Positions 1 to 8,549 are shown, counted from the first letter of the stretch. The stretch: 64,000 bases of DNA from Streptomyces sp. VRA16 Mangrove soil (GCF_017377775.1 NZ_JAFVLN010000013.1:124001-188000), one strand, 5' to 3'. Notes: generated by a model not told the origin, from the letters alone. Translations and numbers: made by a program.

Positions 1-724
1 GGGAGGTCTTCTCGCGGATCCGGCGGGTCAGCTCGGCCGCGCCCGACTGGTCGGCGGCGATGACCAGGGTGCCGCCGGGGACGATCTTCGTCGTGAACGT
101 CTCGAACGACTCGTAGATCTCGTCCATCGACGCGTAGTTCGCGTGGTGGTCGAGCTCGACGTTGAGGATGATCGCGACTTCCGGCTTGTACTTGTGGAAG
201 CTGCGGTCCGATTCGTCGGCCTCGGCGACGAAGATGTCGCCCTCGCCGTGCAGCGCGTTGGAGCCGGGGGCGTCCAGGTCACCGCCGATGGCGTAGGACG
301 GGTTCAGGCCGAGCGAGGAGAGCGAGACCGCGAGCATCGACGTCGTGGTCGTCTTGCCGTGCGTGCCGGCCACCGCGATCGGGCGCAGGCCGTCCATCAG
401 TCCGGCCAGGGCGTCGGAGCGGTGCACGACCGGGATGCCGAGCTCCTTGGCGCGGGCCAGCTCCGGGTTGTCCTCGCGGATCGCGGAGGAGACCACGACG
501 CAGGTGGTGTCCGGGGCGACGTGCGCGGCGGCGTGGCCGATGTGCACCGTGGCGCCGAGCGCGCGCAGGGCCTCGGCAGTGGCGGACTCGCGTGCGTCGC
601 TGCCCGCGACCTGCGCGCCGCGCTGGGCCAGGATCTTGGCGATGCCCGACATTCCGGCGCCGCCGATGCCGATGAAGTGCGGTCGGTCCATGTCGCCCAT
701 GGACTGGGGCAGGCCGGATGCCAT
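1..724 (-). CDS. murC: UDP-N-acetylmuramate--L-alanine ligase MurC (C-terminus beyond left edge)
   Basis: This cytoplasmic Mur ligase adds L-alanine to UDP-MurNAc, using ATP, as the first step of the peptidoglycan stem peptide. About 241 residues lie in the window. The N-terminal nucleotide-sugar loop GIGGAGMSG is at residues 19-27 and the ATP-binding loop GTHGKTTT is at about 120-127. A DESD segment typical of the central domain follows. The ATG at 722-724 was chosen because a GGGGAG ribosome site lies just upstream of it and the conserved loop begins about 18 residues in. The rest of the central domain and the C-terminal amino-acid domain lie outside the window. Identity is secure. No companion mur/fts genes are visible, so it may be a stand-alone copy. 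Confidence 0.97.
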   Translation of the reverse strand, partial: MASGLPQSMGDMDRPHFIGIGGAGMSGIAKILAQRGAQVAGSDARESATAEALRALGATVHIGHAAAHVAPDTTCVVVSSAIREDNPELARAKELGIPVVHRSDALAGLMDGLRPIAVAGTHGKTTTTSMLAVSLSSLGLNPSYAIGGDLDAPGSNALHGEGDIFVAEADESDRSFHKYKPEVAIILNVELDHHANYASMDEIYESFETFTTKIVPGGTLVIAADQSGAAELTRRIREKTS

Positions 725-866
725 GCGTGTTTCTCCCCTGGGGTGCCGGTGCGGTGCTGGTGCGTGTGCGGTTCTGAAGCGTGCTGGTCCGGGGCCGGTG
801 CGGCCGCGGGCCGGGCCCAGCCTATTGCCTCGGCCGGGGCCGCCCCGCACCCAGCACCGCGCCTCG

Positions 867-1340
867 CTACGCCTTGCTGTGCGAGAACAGCTTCAGAACC
901 GGCACGCCGACCTTGTGGCGGGCCTGCGAGGCCCAGTCGCGGTGGAAGAACTCCTCGACGTAGTGCGGGTCGGTCAGCACAATCACCTCGTCGGCCTTCA
1001 CCTCGTCGACCAGGGCCTTGAGAGCGTCCAGGGGGTGGTCCTCGATGAGCCTGCCCTCCGCTGCGCTGCCCGCCTGGCGCAGTGCGGTGAGGGAGACCTG
1101 GAGGGCCTGCTCGGCGGGCCCCTTCGCCTCGTCGCCCTCGGGTACCTCGCCCTCGCGTGTCGCCTCGTCCAGTTCGCCCATCGCCACGTCGTCGATGGCG
1201 CGCAACAGCCGGTCGGCCTGGTCGCCGCGGGGCTGGAGGAGCACATGGAAGGAGACCTCCTCGTCACCGTGCAGAGTGGTGACGAACTCCACGTCGGCGG
1301 ACGTCAGGGCCTTCTCGATCATCAATACGCTCGTGAACAC
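867..1340 (-). CDS. conserved actinobacterial protein, often labelled indole-3-glycerol phosphate synthase
   Basis: A soluble protein of 157 residues. From memory, orthologues beside murC in Streptomyces are labelled indole-3-glycerol-phosphate synthase, but it is too short for the TIM-barrel TrpC family (about 260 residues) and I see no TrpC catalytic motif, so I do not adopt that function. The C-terminal part (VDEVKADEVIVLTDPHYVEEF) reads like the end of a Rossmann-type alpha/beta domain, such as universal-stress-like proteins, but this is only an impression. The GTG start at 1338-1340 follows a purine-rich GGAGAAGAAGG stretch. It is read in the same direction as murC, 142 bp away. Confidence 0.8.
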   Translation of the reverse strand: MFTSVLMIEKALTSADVEFVTTLHGDEEVSFHVLLQPRGDQADRLLRAIDDVAMGELDEATREGEVPEGDEAKGPAEQALQVSLTALRQAGSAAEGRLIEDHPLDALKALVDEVKADEVIVLTDPHYVEEFFHRDWASQARHKVGVPVLKLFSHSKA

Positions 1341-1412
1341 GACGGGCGCCCTTCTTCTCCTACCGTGGCCCGTCCTTCGACGGGTCCCTGCGGAACTGCG
1401 GAAACCATCCTG

Positions 1413-1430
1413 CCCCGTGTTTTCACGGGG
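1413..1430 (-). terminator. stem-loop after the RibD-C reductase gene
   Basis: A 7-bp perfect stem, CCCCGTG with CACGGGG, closes a TTTT loop. It lies between the stop of the leftward reductase gene (1474) and the start of the next leftward gene (1340), so it may attenuate read-through. No long T-tract follows. Confidence 0.45.
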
Positions 1431-1473
1431 TCTGCGAGATTTAGTGTGCCCAGCGGAGGCTAAACGGAACGGA

Positions 1474-2304
1474 TCATTCCGGCGAGTGTCGCCTCCGACG
1501 GTAACGGGAGAAGAGAAAACCGTCCTCTTCCAGGAGAGAGACCAGCTCGAAACGTTCCGGCACAGCCAGCGTCGAGCCGCCCGCGATGCGCTGGGCGTCC
1601 CCGGCGGTGAGCATCGGCGACATCGTCAGACAGAGCTCGTCGAGCACCCGCCCGGCCACGAACTGCCCCAGCATCCGCGGCCCGCCCTCGGTGAGCAGCC
1701 TGCGGTGCCCGCGCGCGGCGAGCTCGGCCACGGCGCGGTCCGGCTCGACCGTCGCGCCGTCGCCCGCGAGCAGCACCTCGGCCCCGGCCTTGCGCACGGC
1801 CTCGATCCGGTCGGCCGGTGCGCCCGCGCCGGTGATCACGTAGGTGGGCACCAGCGGCGAGGTGAACAGGGGCAGCGAGAGGTCCAGGTCGAGGCTGGCG
1901 CTGATCACCGCGATCGACGGGGCCGGGCCCTGGCCCGCCGCCGCACGGCGCGCGGCGAACGCCTCCCGGGCGCGGGCCGGCCGGTACCCCTCCTGGCGGA
2001 CCGTCTGGGCACCGACCACCACGACGTCGGCGAGGCCGCGCAGGGTGCCGAAGATGCGCATGTCGGTGTCGTTCGAGAGGGGCTGGGAGCGGCCGTCGTG
2101 CTGGGCCGCGCCGTCCAGCGTGGAGACCATGTTGGCGCGCAGCCAGGGCTCGTCGCCGGTCCGCGGCGGGTACGCGTAGGCGTCGGCGAGCTCGTCGAGG
2201 CTCCACTCCCGCCCCACCGGCCCCACCGGCCGCCCGGGGCTCTCCGCCCCCTCCCGGCCCGCGTGATCTGCTGTTTCGTACGTCACAGGGAACAGGCGTC
2301 GCAT
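1474..2304 (-). CDS. pyrimidine reductase family protein (RibD C-terminal / dihydrofolate-reductase-like fold)
   Basis: A protein of 276 residues with the fold of the RibD reductase domain, the NADPH-dependent reductase of riboflavin synthesis. Visible family marks are the N-terminal RANMVSTLDGAA segment (substrate-side loop), the DMRIFGTLRGLADVVVVGAQTVR stretch in two halves, and a late LTEGGPRMLGQF motif that binds the pyridine nucleotide. No deaminase domain is present, so this is a stand-alone reductase whose real substrate is unknown. The ATG at 2302-2304 gives the conserved N-terminus. Longer upstream starts run into the divergent zapE gene. Only 37 bp separate the two start codons, and no strong ribosome site is visible, so the message may be nearly leaderless. 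Confidence 0.88.
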   Translation of the reverse strand: MRRLFPVTYETADHAGREGAESPGRPVGPVGREWSLDELADAYAYPPRTGDEPWLRANMVSTLDGAAQHDGRSQPLSNDTDMRIFGTLRGLADVVVVGAQTVRQEGYRPARAREAFAARRAAAGQGPAPSIAVISASLDLDLSLPLFTSPLVPTYVITGAGAPADRIEAVRKAGAEVLLAGDGATVEPDRAVAELAARGHRRLLTEGGPRMLGQFVAGRVLDELCLTMSPMLTAGDAQRIAGGSTLAVPERFELVSLLEEDGFLFSRYRRRRHSPE

Positions 2305-2341
2305 GACGTGCAGTGTGGCACGGCCACTAAGCTGATGAGCT

Positions 2342-3457
2342 GTGTCGTCCTCCACCGAAGCCAACGGATCGTCCCCGGTGGGCATCAGCCCCATACCCGG
2401 TGCGGCTCCGCTGTCCCTGTGCGCCCGCGAGCCGCACGTCCCCGCCGAACGTCTGGTCGCGGAGATGGTGCCGCCGCCCCGGTTCGCCTCGGCCCGCTTC
2501 GACACCTACATTCCGGACCCGAACCAGCCGAGCCAGACCCAGGCCATTCAGGTGCTGAGCGGGTTCGCGGCGGGCCTCGGCGGGGCACACGCCTCCGGGG
2601 CCGGCAAGAAGCGCGGGTTCCTCGGCTTCGGCAGGAAGCCCGCCGCCCCGGCGGGCCCCCGCGGCGTCTACCTCGACGGCGGCTACGGCGTCGGCAAGAC
2701 CCACCTCCTCGCCTCCCTCTGGCACGCCACCCCGGCCGAGCCGCAGCTCAAGGCGTTCGGCACGTTCGTCGAGCTGACGAACCTGGTCGGCGCGCTCGGT
2801 TTCCAGCAGACGGTGAAGACGCTCAGCGACCACCGACTGCTCTGCATCGACGAGTTCGAGCTCGACGACCCGGGCGACACCGTCCTCGTCTCCACACTGC
2901 TCGGCAAGCTGGTCGAGGCGGGCGTCGCGCTCGCCGCCACGTCGAACACCCTGCCGGGCAAGCTCGGCGAGGGCCGGTTCGCCGCCGCGGACTTCCTCCG
3001 TGAGATCCAGGGCCTCTCGGCGCACTTCCGCCCGCTGCGCATCGACGGCGAGGACTACCGCCACCGGGGTCTGCCCGAGGCTCCACCGCCGTTCTCGGAG
3101 GAGCAGGTCACCAAGGCCGCGTACGCCACCGAGGGCGCTTCGCTCGACGACTTCCCGCACCTTCTGGAGCACCTCGCGCGCGTGCACCCGAGCCGGTACG
3201 GCGCGCTGACGGACGACCTGAAGGCGGTCTGCCTGACGGACGTCGCCCCCGTCCCCGACCAGTCGACGGCCCTGCGGCTCGTCGTGCTCGCCGACCGGCT
3301 CTACGACCGCGAGATACCGGTCCTCGCCTCCGGCCGCCCCTTCGACGAGCTCTTCAGCGAGGAGATGCTCAACGGCGGCTACCGGAAGAAGTACTTCCGG
3401 GCGATCTCCCGGCTGACGGCGCTGGCCCGGGACGCGAAGGGGCTCGTCCACGCATAG
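2342..3457 (+). CDS. zapE: cell division protein ZapE (AFG1-like ATPase)
   Basis: A 371-residue P-loop ATPase of the AFG1/ZapE family. In proteobacteria ZapE acts on the Z-ring at constriction; the role in actinomycetes is not established. The Walker A loop GGYGVGKT is at residues 113-120 and Walker B (LLCIDEFEL) is at about 166-174. A sensor-like ATSNTLP segment follows. Residues 84-106 are a Gly/Lys-rich insert ahead of the P-loop. The start is GTG at 2342. The promoter must lie in or near the 37-bp gap shared with the divergent reductase gene. The gene converges on the membrane-protein gene that ends at 3487. Confidence 0.95.
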   Translation: MSSSTEANGSSPVGISPIPGAAPLSLCAREPHVPAERLVAEMVPPPRFASARFDTYIPDPNQPSQTQAIQVLSGFAAGLGGAHASGAGKKRGFLGFGRKPAAPAGPRGVYLDGGYGVGKTHLLASLWHATPAEPQLKAFGTFVELTNLVGALGFQQTVKTLSDHRLLCIDEFELDDPGDTVLVSTLLGKLVEAGVALAATSNTLPGKLGEGRFAAADFLREIQGLSAHFRPLRIDGEDYRHRGLPEAPPPFSEEQVTKAAYATEGASLDDFPHLLEHLARVHPSRYGALTDDLKAVCLTDVAPVPDQSTALRLVVLADRLYDREIPVLASGRPFDELFSEEMLNGGYRKKYFRAISRLTALARDAKGLVHA

Positions 3458-3486
3458 GGGGCTCGTACGGCACCGGAGCGGCAGGG

Positions 3487-4020
3487 TCACTTCCGGCGGC
3501 GGCGCCGCCGCTCGGCCGCACCGGCCACCACGAGGCCCACACCGAGGGCGAGCAGCAGGTAGAAAGCTCCCCACCCGGCGCTGCCCGGCCAGCCCTCGGC
3601 CGGGTGCTCGATCCGGTTCAGCACCGTGAAGACCACCCACAGCAGGCCGAGCCTGGTGGCCACCTTCCGCCAGGGCGGCAACGGGAGCGGGTCGACGGGG
3701 GCGCCGTGCTCCATCGCCTCGTACGTCATGCGTTCCCATCGGACGACCAGCGCGAGGAGCGTCCCGGGGACCACCGCCACACCGGCGATCGAAGGCGCAT
3801 CGGAGAACTCGACACGCCACCCTGCGATCAGGCAGATGGACAGCATCAGCACCATGAGCCCCACGCCGAACAGGGCTCCCGAGCGCCCCGGATGCCGCCA
3901 GACGCGCCGCTGGAACCGCGTCGGCCGGCGCCGCACGTCAAGGCTCCACTGGCTCCGCCGATAGCGGACCCCGGCCCGGACCACCCATCCGTCGACCACA
4001 CGTACGGCCTGCAGCAACAC
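3487..4020 (-). CDS. hypothetical integral membrane protein
   Basis: A protein of 177 residues that I cannot assign to a family. It has a basic, Arg-rich N-terminal third, then hydrophobic segments near residues 55-70, 80-95, 125-140 and 150-168, and ends in a run of arginines and lysine, so it is probably a four-helix membrane protein with a cytoplasmic tail. The start is GTG at 4018-4020, because a GGAGG ribosome site sits 8 bases upstream of it; an open frame extends further upstream but has no such site. Its stop is 29 bp from the zapE stop on the other strand. Confidence 0.78.
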   Translation of the reverse strand: MLLQAVRVVDGWVVRAGVRYRRSQWSLDVRRRPTRFQRRVWRHPGRSGALFGVGLMVLMLSICLIAGWRVEFSDAPSIAGVAVVPGTLLALVVRWERMTYEAMEHGAPVDPLPLPPWRKVATRLGLLWVVFTVLNRIEHPAEGWPGSAGWGAFYLLLALGVGLVVAGAAERRRRRRK

Positions 4021-4176
4021 CTGGCCCCCCTCCCCGGTAGCGGGAGGCACGGTAGAACAGCGACACGAGTAACCGCACCCCAACTGGCGTTGCTACGCGC
4101 GTGGTTCCCGTGACGCGGGACGCGTGATAGACACAGCCGGGTCACAGTTCCTGTCCGCCAGCAGGAGGTTGCACCC

Positions 4177-5571
4177 ATGTCACGCACCGCACGCACCACA
4201 GATGCACGACAGTCCGCAACACGACGTCAGATCCTGGCCCGCACCGGCGCGTTGGGGGTGGGGATCGCCTTCGCCGGTGAGCTGTCCGAGCTGTTCGCCG
4301 GTTCGGCCGCGGCCCAGGGGAGCTCCGGATACGGCCCGTTGGTCGAGGACCCGGCCGGACTGCTCGACCTGCCGGAGGGGTTCAGCTACAAGGTCCTGTC
4401 CCGCGAGGGGGACCAACTCCGTTCCGGGGAAGGCAGAGTACCCAGCAATCACGACGGCATGGCCGCCTTCGGGGGCAGACACGGCCGCGTGCACCTCGTG
4501 CGCAATCACGAGAACCGCGTCACGGGACGCATCCCGGTGCCGACCGTGGAGGGCATCACGTACGACCCGATGGGCAAGGGCGGTTGTACGGCGCTCACCG
4601 TCGACCGGCGGGGCGACGTCCTGTCCGAGCGGGTCGCCATCGCGGGAACCGCGGTCAACTGCGCCGGTGGGCACACCCCTTGGGGTACATGGCTGACCTG
4701 CGAGGAGACCGAGGACAAGGCCGGGACGAACGGCTACACCAAGGACCACGGGTTCATCTTCGAGGTCGACCCGGTCGACCCGCGTCGCTCGGGCGCGGTG
4801 CCGCTGACCGCGATGGGCCGTTTCCAGCACGAGGCGGTCGCCGTCGATCCGCGGCGCGGTGTCGTCTACGAGACGGAGGACGCGTTCCAGAAGCCGTTCG
4901 GCCTCTTCTACCGGTTCCTGCCCGACAGGCCCGAGGGCGGCCTCGGTTCGCTGCGCGCGGGCGGCCGGCTGCAGGCGATGCGCGTGCCCGGGGTGCCCGA
5001 TCTGTCGGCGGTCCAGGAGACGGGTGCGACGTTCGGCGGCGTCGAGTGGGTCGACGTGCCCGACCCGCTCGCGGTCCAGACCCCCATCCGCAACCAGGAC
5101 TTCGGCCCGAAGGGCATCACCCACGCCCAGAAGCTGGAGGGCTGCTACTGGGGCGGCAGCTGCGTCTACTTCGTCTCGTCGTACGCGCGCAGCCGCGAGG
5201 GCTCGGCCGCCGACCACTTCGGGCAGATCTGGCGCTACGACCCGTCGTCGCGCCGCCTGACCCTGGTCATCGTGTTCGGCCCGGACACCGATGTGCAGCT
5301 GCCGGGCGAGGAGCCCGACAACATCTGCCTCGCGCCCAGCGGCGGCCTGATGGTGTGCGAGGACGGCGAGGGCGCGCAGCACGTCTTCGGCGTGACCAGG
5401 AAGGGCGAGGTCTACCCGATGGCGCGCGGGCGGCAGAACATCGGCACGGCGCAGGAGCCCGCGTGGGGCGAGTTCGCCGGGGTCACGTTCGCGCCGGACG
5501 GCGACACGATGTACGTCAACTGCTACACGCCCGGGACGACGTTCGCGGTGACGGGTCCCTGGCACCCGTAG
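4177..5571 (+). CDS. PhoX-family (DUF839) phosphatase, Tat-exported
   Basis: A protein of 464 residues in the PhoX/DUF839 family. Characterised members are extracytoplasmic calcium- and iron-dependent alkaline phosphatases with a beta-propeller fold. The N-terminus carries a twin-arginine signal (ATRRQILARTGALG at about residues 14-27), followed by a hydrophobic stretch and an Ala-X-Ala cleavage region near residue 45. Family-like features include the PSNHDGMAAF segment, the GGCTAL region, NCAGGHTPWGTWLTCEE and, near the end, APDGDTMYVNC. A clean AGGAGG ribosome site precedes the ATG. It is shorter than the large PhoX enzymes, so substrate preference is uncertain. I saw no convincing PHO box upstream. 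Confidence 0.9.
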   Translation: MSRTARTTDARQSATRRQILARTGALGVGIAFAGELSELFAGSAAAQGSSGYGPLVEDPAGLLDLPEGFSYKVLSREGDQLRSGEGRVPSNHDGMAAFGGRHGRVHLVRNHENRVTGRIPVPTVEGITYDPMGKGGCTALTVDRRGDVLSERVAIAGTAVNCAGGHTPWGTWLTCEETEDKAGTNGYTKDHGFIFEVDPVDPRRSGAVPLTAMGRFQHEAVAVDPRRGVVYETEDAFQKPFGLFYRFLPDRPEGGLGSLRAGGRLQAMRVPGVPDLSAVQETGATFGGVEWVDVPDPLAVQTPIRNQDFGPKGITHAQKLEGCYWGGSCVYFVSSYARSREGSAADHFGQIWRYDPSSRRLTLVIVFGPDTDVQLPGEEPDNICLAPSGGLMVCEDGEGAQHVFGVTRKGEVYPMARGRQNIGTAQEPAWGEFAGVTFAPDGDTMYVNCYTPGTTFAVTGPWHP

Positions 5572-5578
5572 CAGTCCC

Positions 5579-5610
5579 GGCCGCTCCCCCGCACGGCGTG
5601 GGGAGCGGCC
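5579..5610 (+). terminator. stem-loop terminator after the PhoX-family gene
   Basis: An 11-bp perfect stem, GGCCGCTCCCC with GGGGAGCGGCC, begins 8 bases after the stop codon at 5571. There is no T-tract, as is common in streptomycetes. Confidence 0.7.
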
Positions 5611-5683
5611 CCGGCCCGGCGCTGTCCTGATTTGGCCGGTGGGGCGCCGCGTGACACGCGTGGGGCGTGGGCAGGGTGCCAGC

Positions 5684-6568
5684 ATGGACGAACGGTCAAC
5701 CACAGCTTGGGAGTTCACCGACGACCGCGGGCATCTGGCCGCCGCGCCCGAGCCACCGGCCCGCGTCGCGGCGTACATACAGGCCGGTGCGAGCCTGTGG
5801 GATCTCGGGATACGCCCCGTCGGCATCTTCGGCTCGTACCACGACGGGGACCGCCCCGACCGGGCCAAGTCCGGTGCGCTGCCGCTCGACGACATCGCCT
5901 ACCTGGGCGCGGGGGCGGACCTCGGCCTCGACGCCGTGCTCGGCGTCCGGCCGGATCTCGTGGTCGCGCTGACGTACGGGGGCGGGCAGGTCTACGGGAT
6001 CGAGCCCGACACGGCGAAGCACCTGGAGGAGCACGTCCCGGTCGTGGTGATCGACGTGGGACAGGGGCGGACGCTGAGCGGCGTACGCGAGCGGTTCGCC
6101 GAGCTCGGCCGGTCGCTGGGCGTCACGGAGAGCTCGGCGGCGCTGACCGAACTGACGCGCGTGGAGAACGAGTTGGCGGCGCTGACGGAGGCCGGCGGCG
6201 GCGCGAGGCGGGTGCTCGCCCTGTCGCCGGGCGGCCCCGGCAGCGTGCATCTGGCGCGGCCCGCCAAATGGCCGGACCTGAGCGCCCTCACGGGCCTCGG
6301 CGTGCACACCGTCGAGCCGCCCGAGGGCCCCGGCGCCAACTGGCACACCGGCTCCTGGGCCGACGCGGCCGAACTCGCCCCGGACATCGTGCTGTTGGAC
6401 GCCCGCGCCAACGCGGCACCGAGCACGGAGTACGCCGGCGAAGCCCACTGGGCCGCCGTGGCCGAGCGCGCCGTCGTCCTGCCGTGGAACCCGGAGATCC
6501 CGGCCAGCGCCACCGCGCACGCGGCGTTCTTCGGACGACTCGCGCGGGCGCTGCGCGGCGACGGCTGA
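5684..6568 (+). CDS. ABC-transporter substrate-binding-like protein (iron/siderophore type) lacking a signal peptide
   Basis: A protein of 294 residues that reads as a class-III periplasmic binding fold (FecB/FhuD type). It has an N-terminal PPARVAAYIQAG lobe, the LGLDAVLGVRPDLVVALTYGG turn, a long linker helix with VRERFAELGRSLGV, and a C-terminal LAPDIVLLDAR lobe. Such proteins normally begin with a lipoprotein or Sec signal. Here the ATG at 5684 gives a hydrophilic, acidic N-terminus with no hydrophobic segment and no lipobox, and the possible upstream extension (from 5639) adds none. It also has no transporter permease or ATPase neighbour. It may therefore be a cytoplasmic ligand-binding protein. 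Ribosome site is weak (GGGCAGGG). Confidence 0.8.
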   Translation: MDERSTTAWEFTDDRGHLAAAPEPPARVAAYIQAGASLWDLGIRPVGIFGSYHDGDRPDRAKSGALPLDDIAYLGAGADLGLDAVLGVRPDLVVALTYGGGQVYGIEPDTAKHLEEHVPVVVIDVGQGRTLSGVRERFAELGRSLGVTESSAALTELTRVENELAALTEAGGGARRVLALSPGGPGSVHLARPAKWPDLSALTGLGVHTVEPPEGPGANWHTGSWADAAELAPDIVLLDARANAAPSTEYAGEAHWAAVAERAVVLPWNPEIPASATAHAAFFGRLARALRGDG

Positions 6569-6590
6569 GTCACGCGGGCGAGGCCGGCGT

Positions 6591-6872
6591 TCAGCCCGAC
6601 GGCTCGTCCGGGACCGGCTGATCGGGGTGGACACCGCCGGAGCGCGGGGCACCCCTGCGGCCGGTGCCCGACTCGTCGGTCTCCGGCATGGTCTCGTCCG
6701 GGGTCGCGGCCTCGTCCTCCCCCCGCTCGCCGGGCACATCGAGCGGATCGCCGTCGTGCGCGCCCGCCTGCTGGTCGGGCAGGTCACGGGGGACCGCCGG
6801 CGGACGCCTGCCGGGGGTCTCGGGGCGCACGTCGGGTCCGGGGGCGGGGTCGGGGTCGGGGTTCCTCGTCAC
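6591..6872 (-). CDS. small hydrophilic hypothetical protein, probably disordered
   Basis: A 93-residue protein rich in Pro, Asp, Glu, Gly and Arg, with no hydrophobic core and no cysteine; probably intrinsically disordered. I recognise no family. The GTG start at 6870-6872 is supported by an AAGGA ribosome site 6 bases upstream. It is convergent with the binding-protein gene that ends at 6568 and divergent from the WhiB-like gene at 7025. Confidence 0.7.
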   Translation of the reverse strand: MTRNPDPDPAPGPDVRPETPGRRPPAVPRDLPDQQAGAHDGDPLDVPGERGEDEAATPDETMPETDESGTGRRGAPRSGGVHPDQPVPDEPSG

Positions 6873-7024
6873 AGCCGTCCTTTCTCGCGGTTCGTCTCTC
6901 GGGGTTCGTCGGGTCTCCTGCGCCGGTCGGGTTTCCGTGCCCCCGGTTCCTCAAACTCGGCGTTTCCGTCCCGGAAGTTGTGGGCACCCGCGCGGCAGTC
7001 CAGGTGCCGTTGAGGGAGACGGAA

Positions 7025-7279
7025 ATGGAGTGGTTGGACGGGGCAGCCTGTGTGCATGAGGACCCCGAGCTGTTCTTCCCGGTCGGCACGACGGGTCCCG
7101 CCGTGCAGGACGTCGAGGCCGCGAAACAGGTCTGCCGGCGCTGCCCCGTCGTCGCCGAGTGCCTTGAATGGGCCGTGACGACGGGGCAGACCAGCGGGGT
7201 CTGGGGCGGGACCTCCGAGAGAGAACGGACCGGGCTGCTCAGGGCCGAGCGGCGCCGCCGCGCTGTCCGGGCTCATTGA
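7025..7279 (+). CDS. WhiB-like [4Fe-4S] transcription factor
   Basis: An 84-residue Wbl protein. Members bind a redox- or NO-sensitive 4Fe-4S cluster and usually act with the principal sigma factor. The four cluster cysteines are Cys9, Cys37, Cys40 and Cys46 (C...CRRC...C). The family GVWGG turn is at residues 58-62, followed by an Arg-rich C-terminal tail (residues 63-84) for DNA contact. The ATG at 7025 follows a GAGGGAG ribosome site. It is one of the short Wbl forms, similar in layout to WblE, but I do not assign a specific paralogue. It lies immediately upstream of the repeat array at 7.3 kb. Confidence 0.95.
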   Translation: MEWLDGAACVHEDPELFFPVGTTGPAVQDVEAAKQVCRRCPVVAECLEWAVTTGQTSGVWGGTSERERTGLLRAERRRRAVRAH

Positions 7280-7307
7280 CCGGGCCCGTTGAGGGGGCGG
7301 CCGGAAC

Positions 7308-7775
7308 GCCTACCCGCGTGGGTGGTTGAGATCGCCCGTCGGCCGCGGGCCGTGCGTGGTTGCTCGCGCAGTCCCCCGCGCCCCTGACCGCCGGCCTCTG
7401 GCCGAACCGCCCACCCGCATGGGCAGTTGAGATCGTCCGTCGGTCGCGGGCCGGGCATGGTTGCTCGCACAGTTCCCCCGCCCCTGACCGCCCGCCCCCG
7501 GCCGAACCGCCCACCCACGTGGGCAGTTGAGATCGCCCGGCGACCGCAGGCCGCGCATGGTTGCTCCCGCAGTTCCCCGCGCCCCTGACCGCCCGCCCCC
7601 GGCCGAACCGCCCACCCGCATGGGCAGTTGAGATCGTCCGTCGGTCGCGGGCCGGGCATGGTTGCTCGCGCAGTTCCCCCGCCCCTGACCGCCCGCCCTC
7701 GGCCGAACCGCCCACCCACGTGGGCAGTTGAGATCGCCCGGCGACCGCAGGCCGCGCATGGCTGCTCGCGCCCCC
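7308..7775. repeat. tandem array of a ~100-bp intergenic repeat (about 4.6 copies)
   Basis: The anchor GTTGAGATCG occurs at 7325, 7426, 7526, 7627 and 7727, a spacing of 101, 100, 101 and 100 bp. Each unit also carries a GGTTGCTC segment, a CAGTTCCCC(GC)GCCCCTGACC segment and GGCCGAACCGCCCACCC. Units 2 and 4 are almost identical, and units 3 and 5 are almost identical, so there is a higher-order 201-bp period. The CAGTTCCCCGCGCCCCTGA core is, from experience, a very common dispersed intergenic element of Streptomyces; here it is amplified in tandem. The open frames inside it arise from the repeat. No other gene is seen between 7280 and 7813. Confidence 0.9.
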
Positions 7776-7813
7776 AACAACCGGGCCCACCCCCGAGGCT
7801 CACCCCAGGGGAC

Positions 7814-8495
7814 TCAGGCCCCTCCCTTCCCACCCGAGAACCGGCCCCCGGTCCGCACCCCCGTGACCGTCGTCGTACCGAACGCCCACCACACCAGCAT
7901 CGTCACCCCGGCGCCGGCCAGTGCCCCGGCCGCCGTGTCCGTGAGCCAGTGGGCGTGCAGCCACGTGCGGCTCCACATCATCGTCAGGGTCAGCCCCAGC
8001 GCCACCGGCCACCACGCCCGCCGCCGGCCCTCGGGCACGCAGATCGCGCCGATCAGGATCACGGTCGTCGCCATCGTCGCCGCGTGCCCGGACGGGAACG
8101 ACCCGTGGTCCACCGCCACCAGGGGGTGCGCGGGACGCGGCCGGTCCACCAGGTGTTTGAGGGCCTGCACCGCGATCTGCGTCGCCAGCGTCGCGGCCAG
8201 TACCAGCAGGCCCGCCCTGAACCGGCGCAGCACGAAGAGCAGGAGCATCGCCGCCGGCGGGACCAGGCCCCCTTGCGGCCCGCCGAACCAGTTCAGCGCG
8301 GAGGCCAGATCCTGCGCAACTCCCTGGTGGGGGCCGCCCATCCAGCCCAGCCAGGTGTCGTCGACCCCCCTGGAACGGCGGGTGCCGGTCCGCCCTGACG
8401 GTCGTACCCACCAGCACGGGCACCACGAGCAGGGCGAGCCCTCCGGGAAGCAGGAGCTTCGCGCGGGCAGGCGGGGGCGCGGTGACAACAGACAT
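7814..8495 (-). pseudogene. PAP2-family phosphatase gene with a one-base frameshift
   Basis: The encoded product would be a membrane phosphatase of the PAP2/undecaprenyl-diphosphatase-like superfamily, about 226 residues. The start (ATG 8493-8495, ribosome site GGAAAGG) and the first 42 residues, including a hydrophobic segment ending in a DRHPPFQG motif, are in one frame. The remainder, beginning VDDTWLGWMGG, is in another frame. The switch falls in a run of six C on the plus strand (8365-8370); five would restore one continuous frame. The C-terminal part has the three phosphatase motifs: KHLVDRPRP, SFPSGHAAT and SRTWLHAHWLTD. Either the gene is inactive, or the run is a slippage site, or it is a sequencing error. 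A palindromic site matching the LacI-operon site lies upstream (8550-8559). Confidence 0.85.
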
Positions 8496-8549
8496 GTGAG
8501 GGCCTTTCCAGGCTTGCCGTACGGCACGACTCGGAGCGCCGAGATAGTT

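Noticed and set aside
867..1340. indole-3-glycerol-phosphate synthase function
   Set aside because: Too short for the TrpC barrel and lacking its motifs; the label seems inherited.
4084..4176. PHO box in front of the PhoX-family gene
   Set aside because: No pair of GTTCACC-like direct repeats was found.
7308..7775. possible CRISPR array
   Set aside because: The whole unit of about 100 bp is repeated, with no unique spacers between short repeats, and no cas genes are present.
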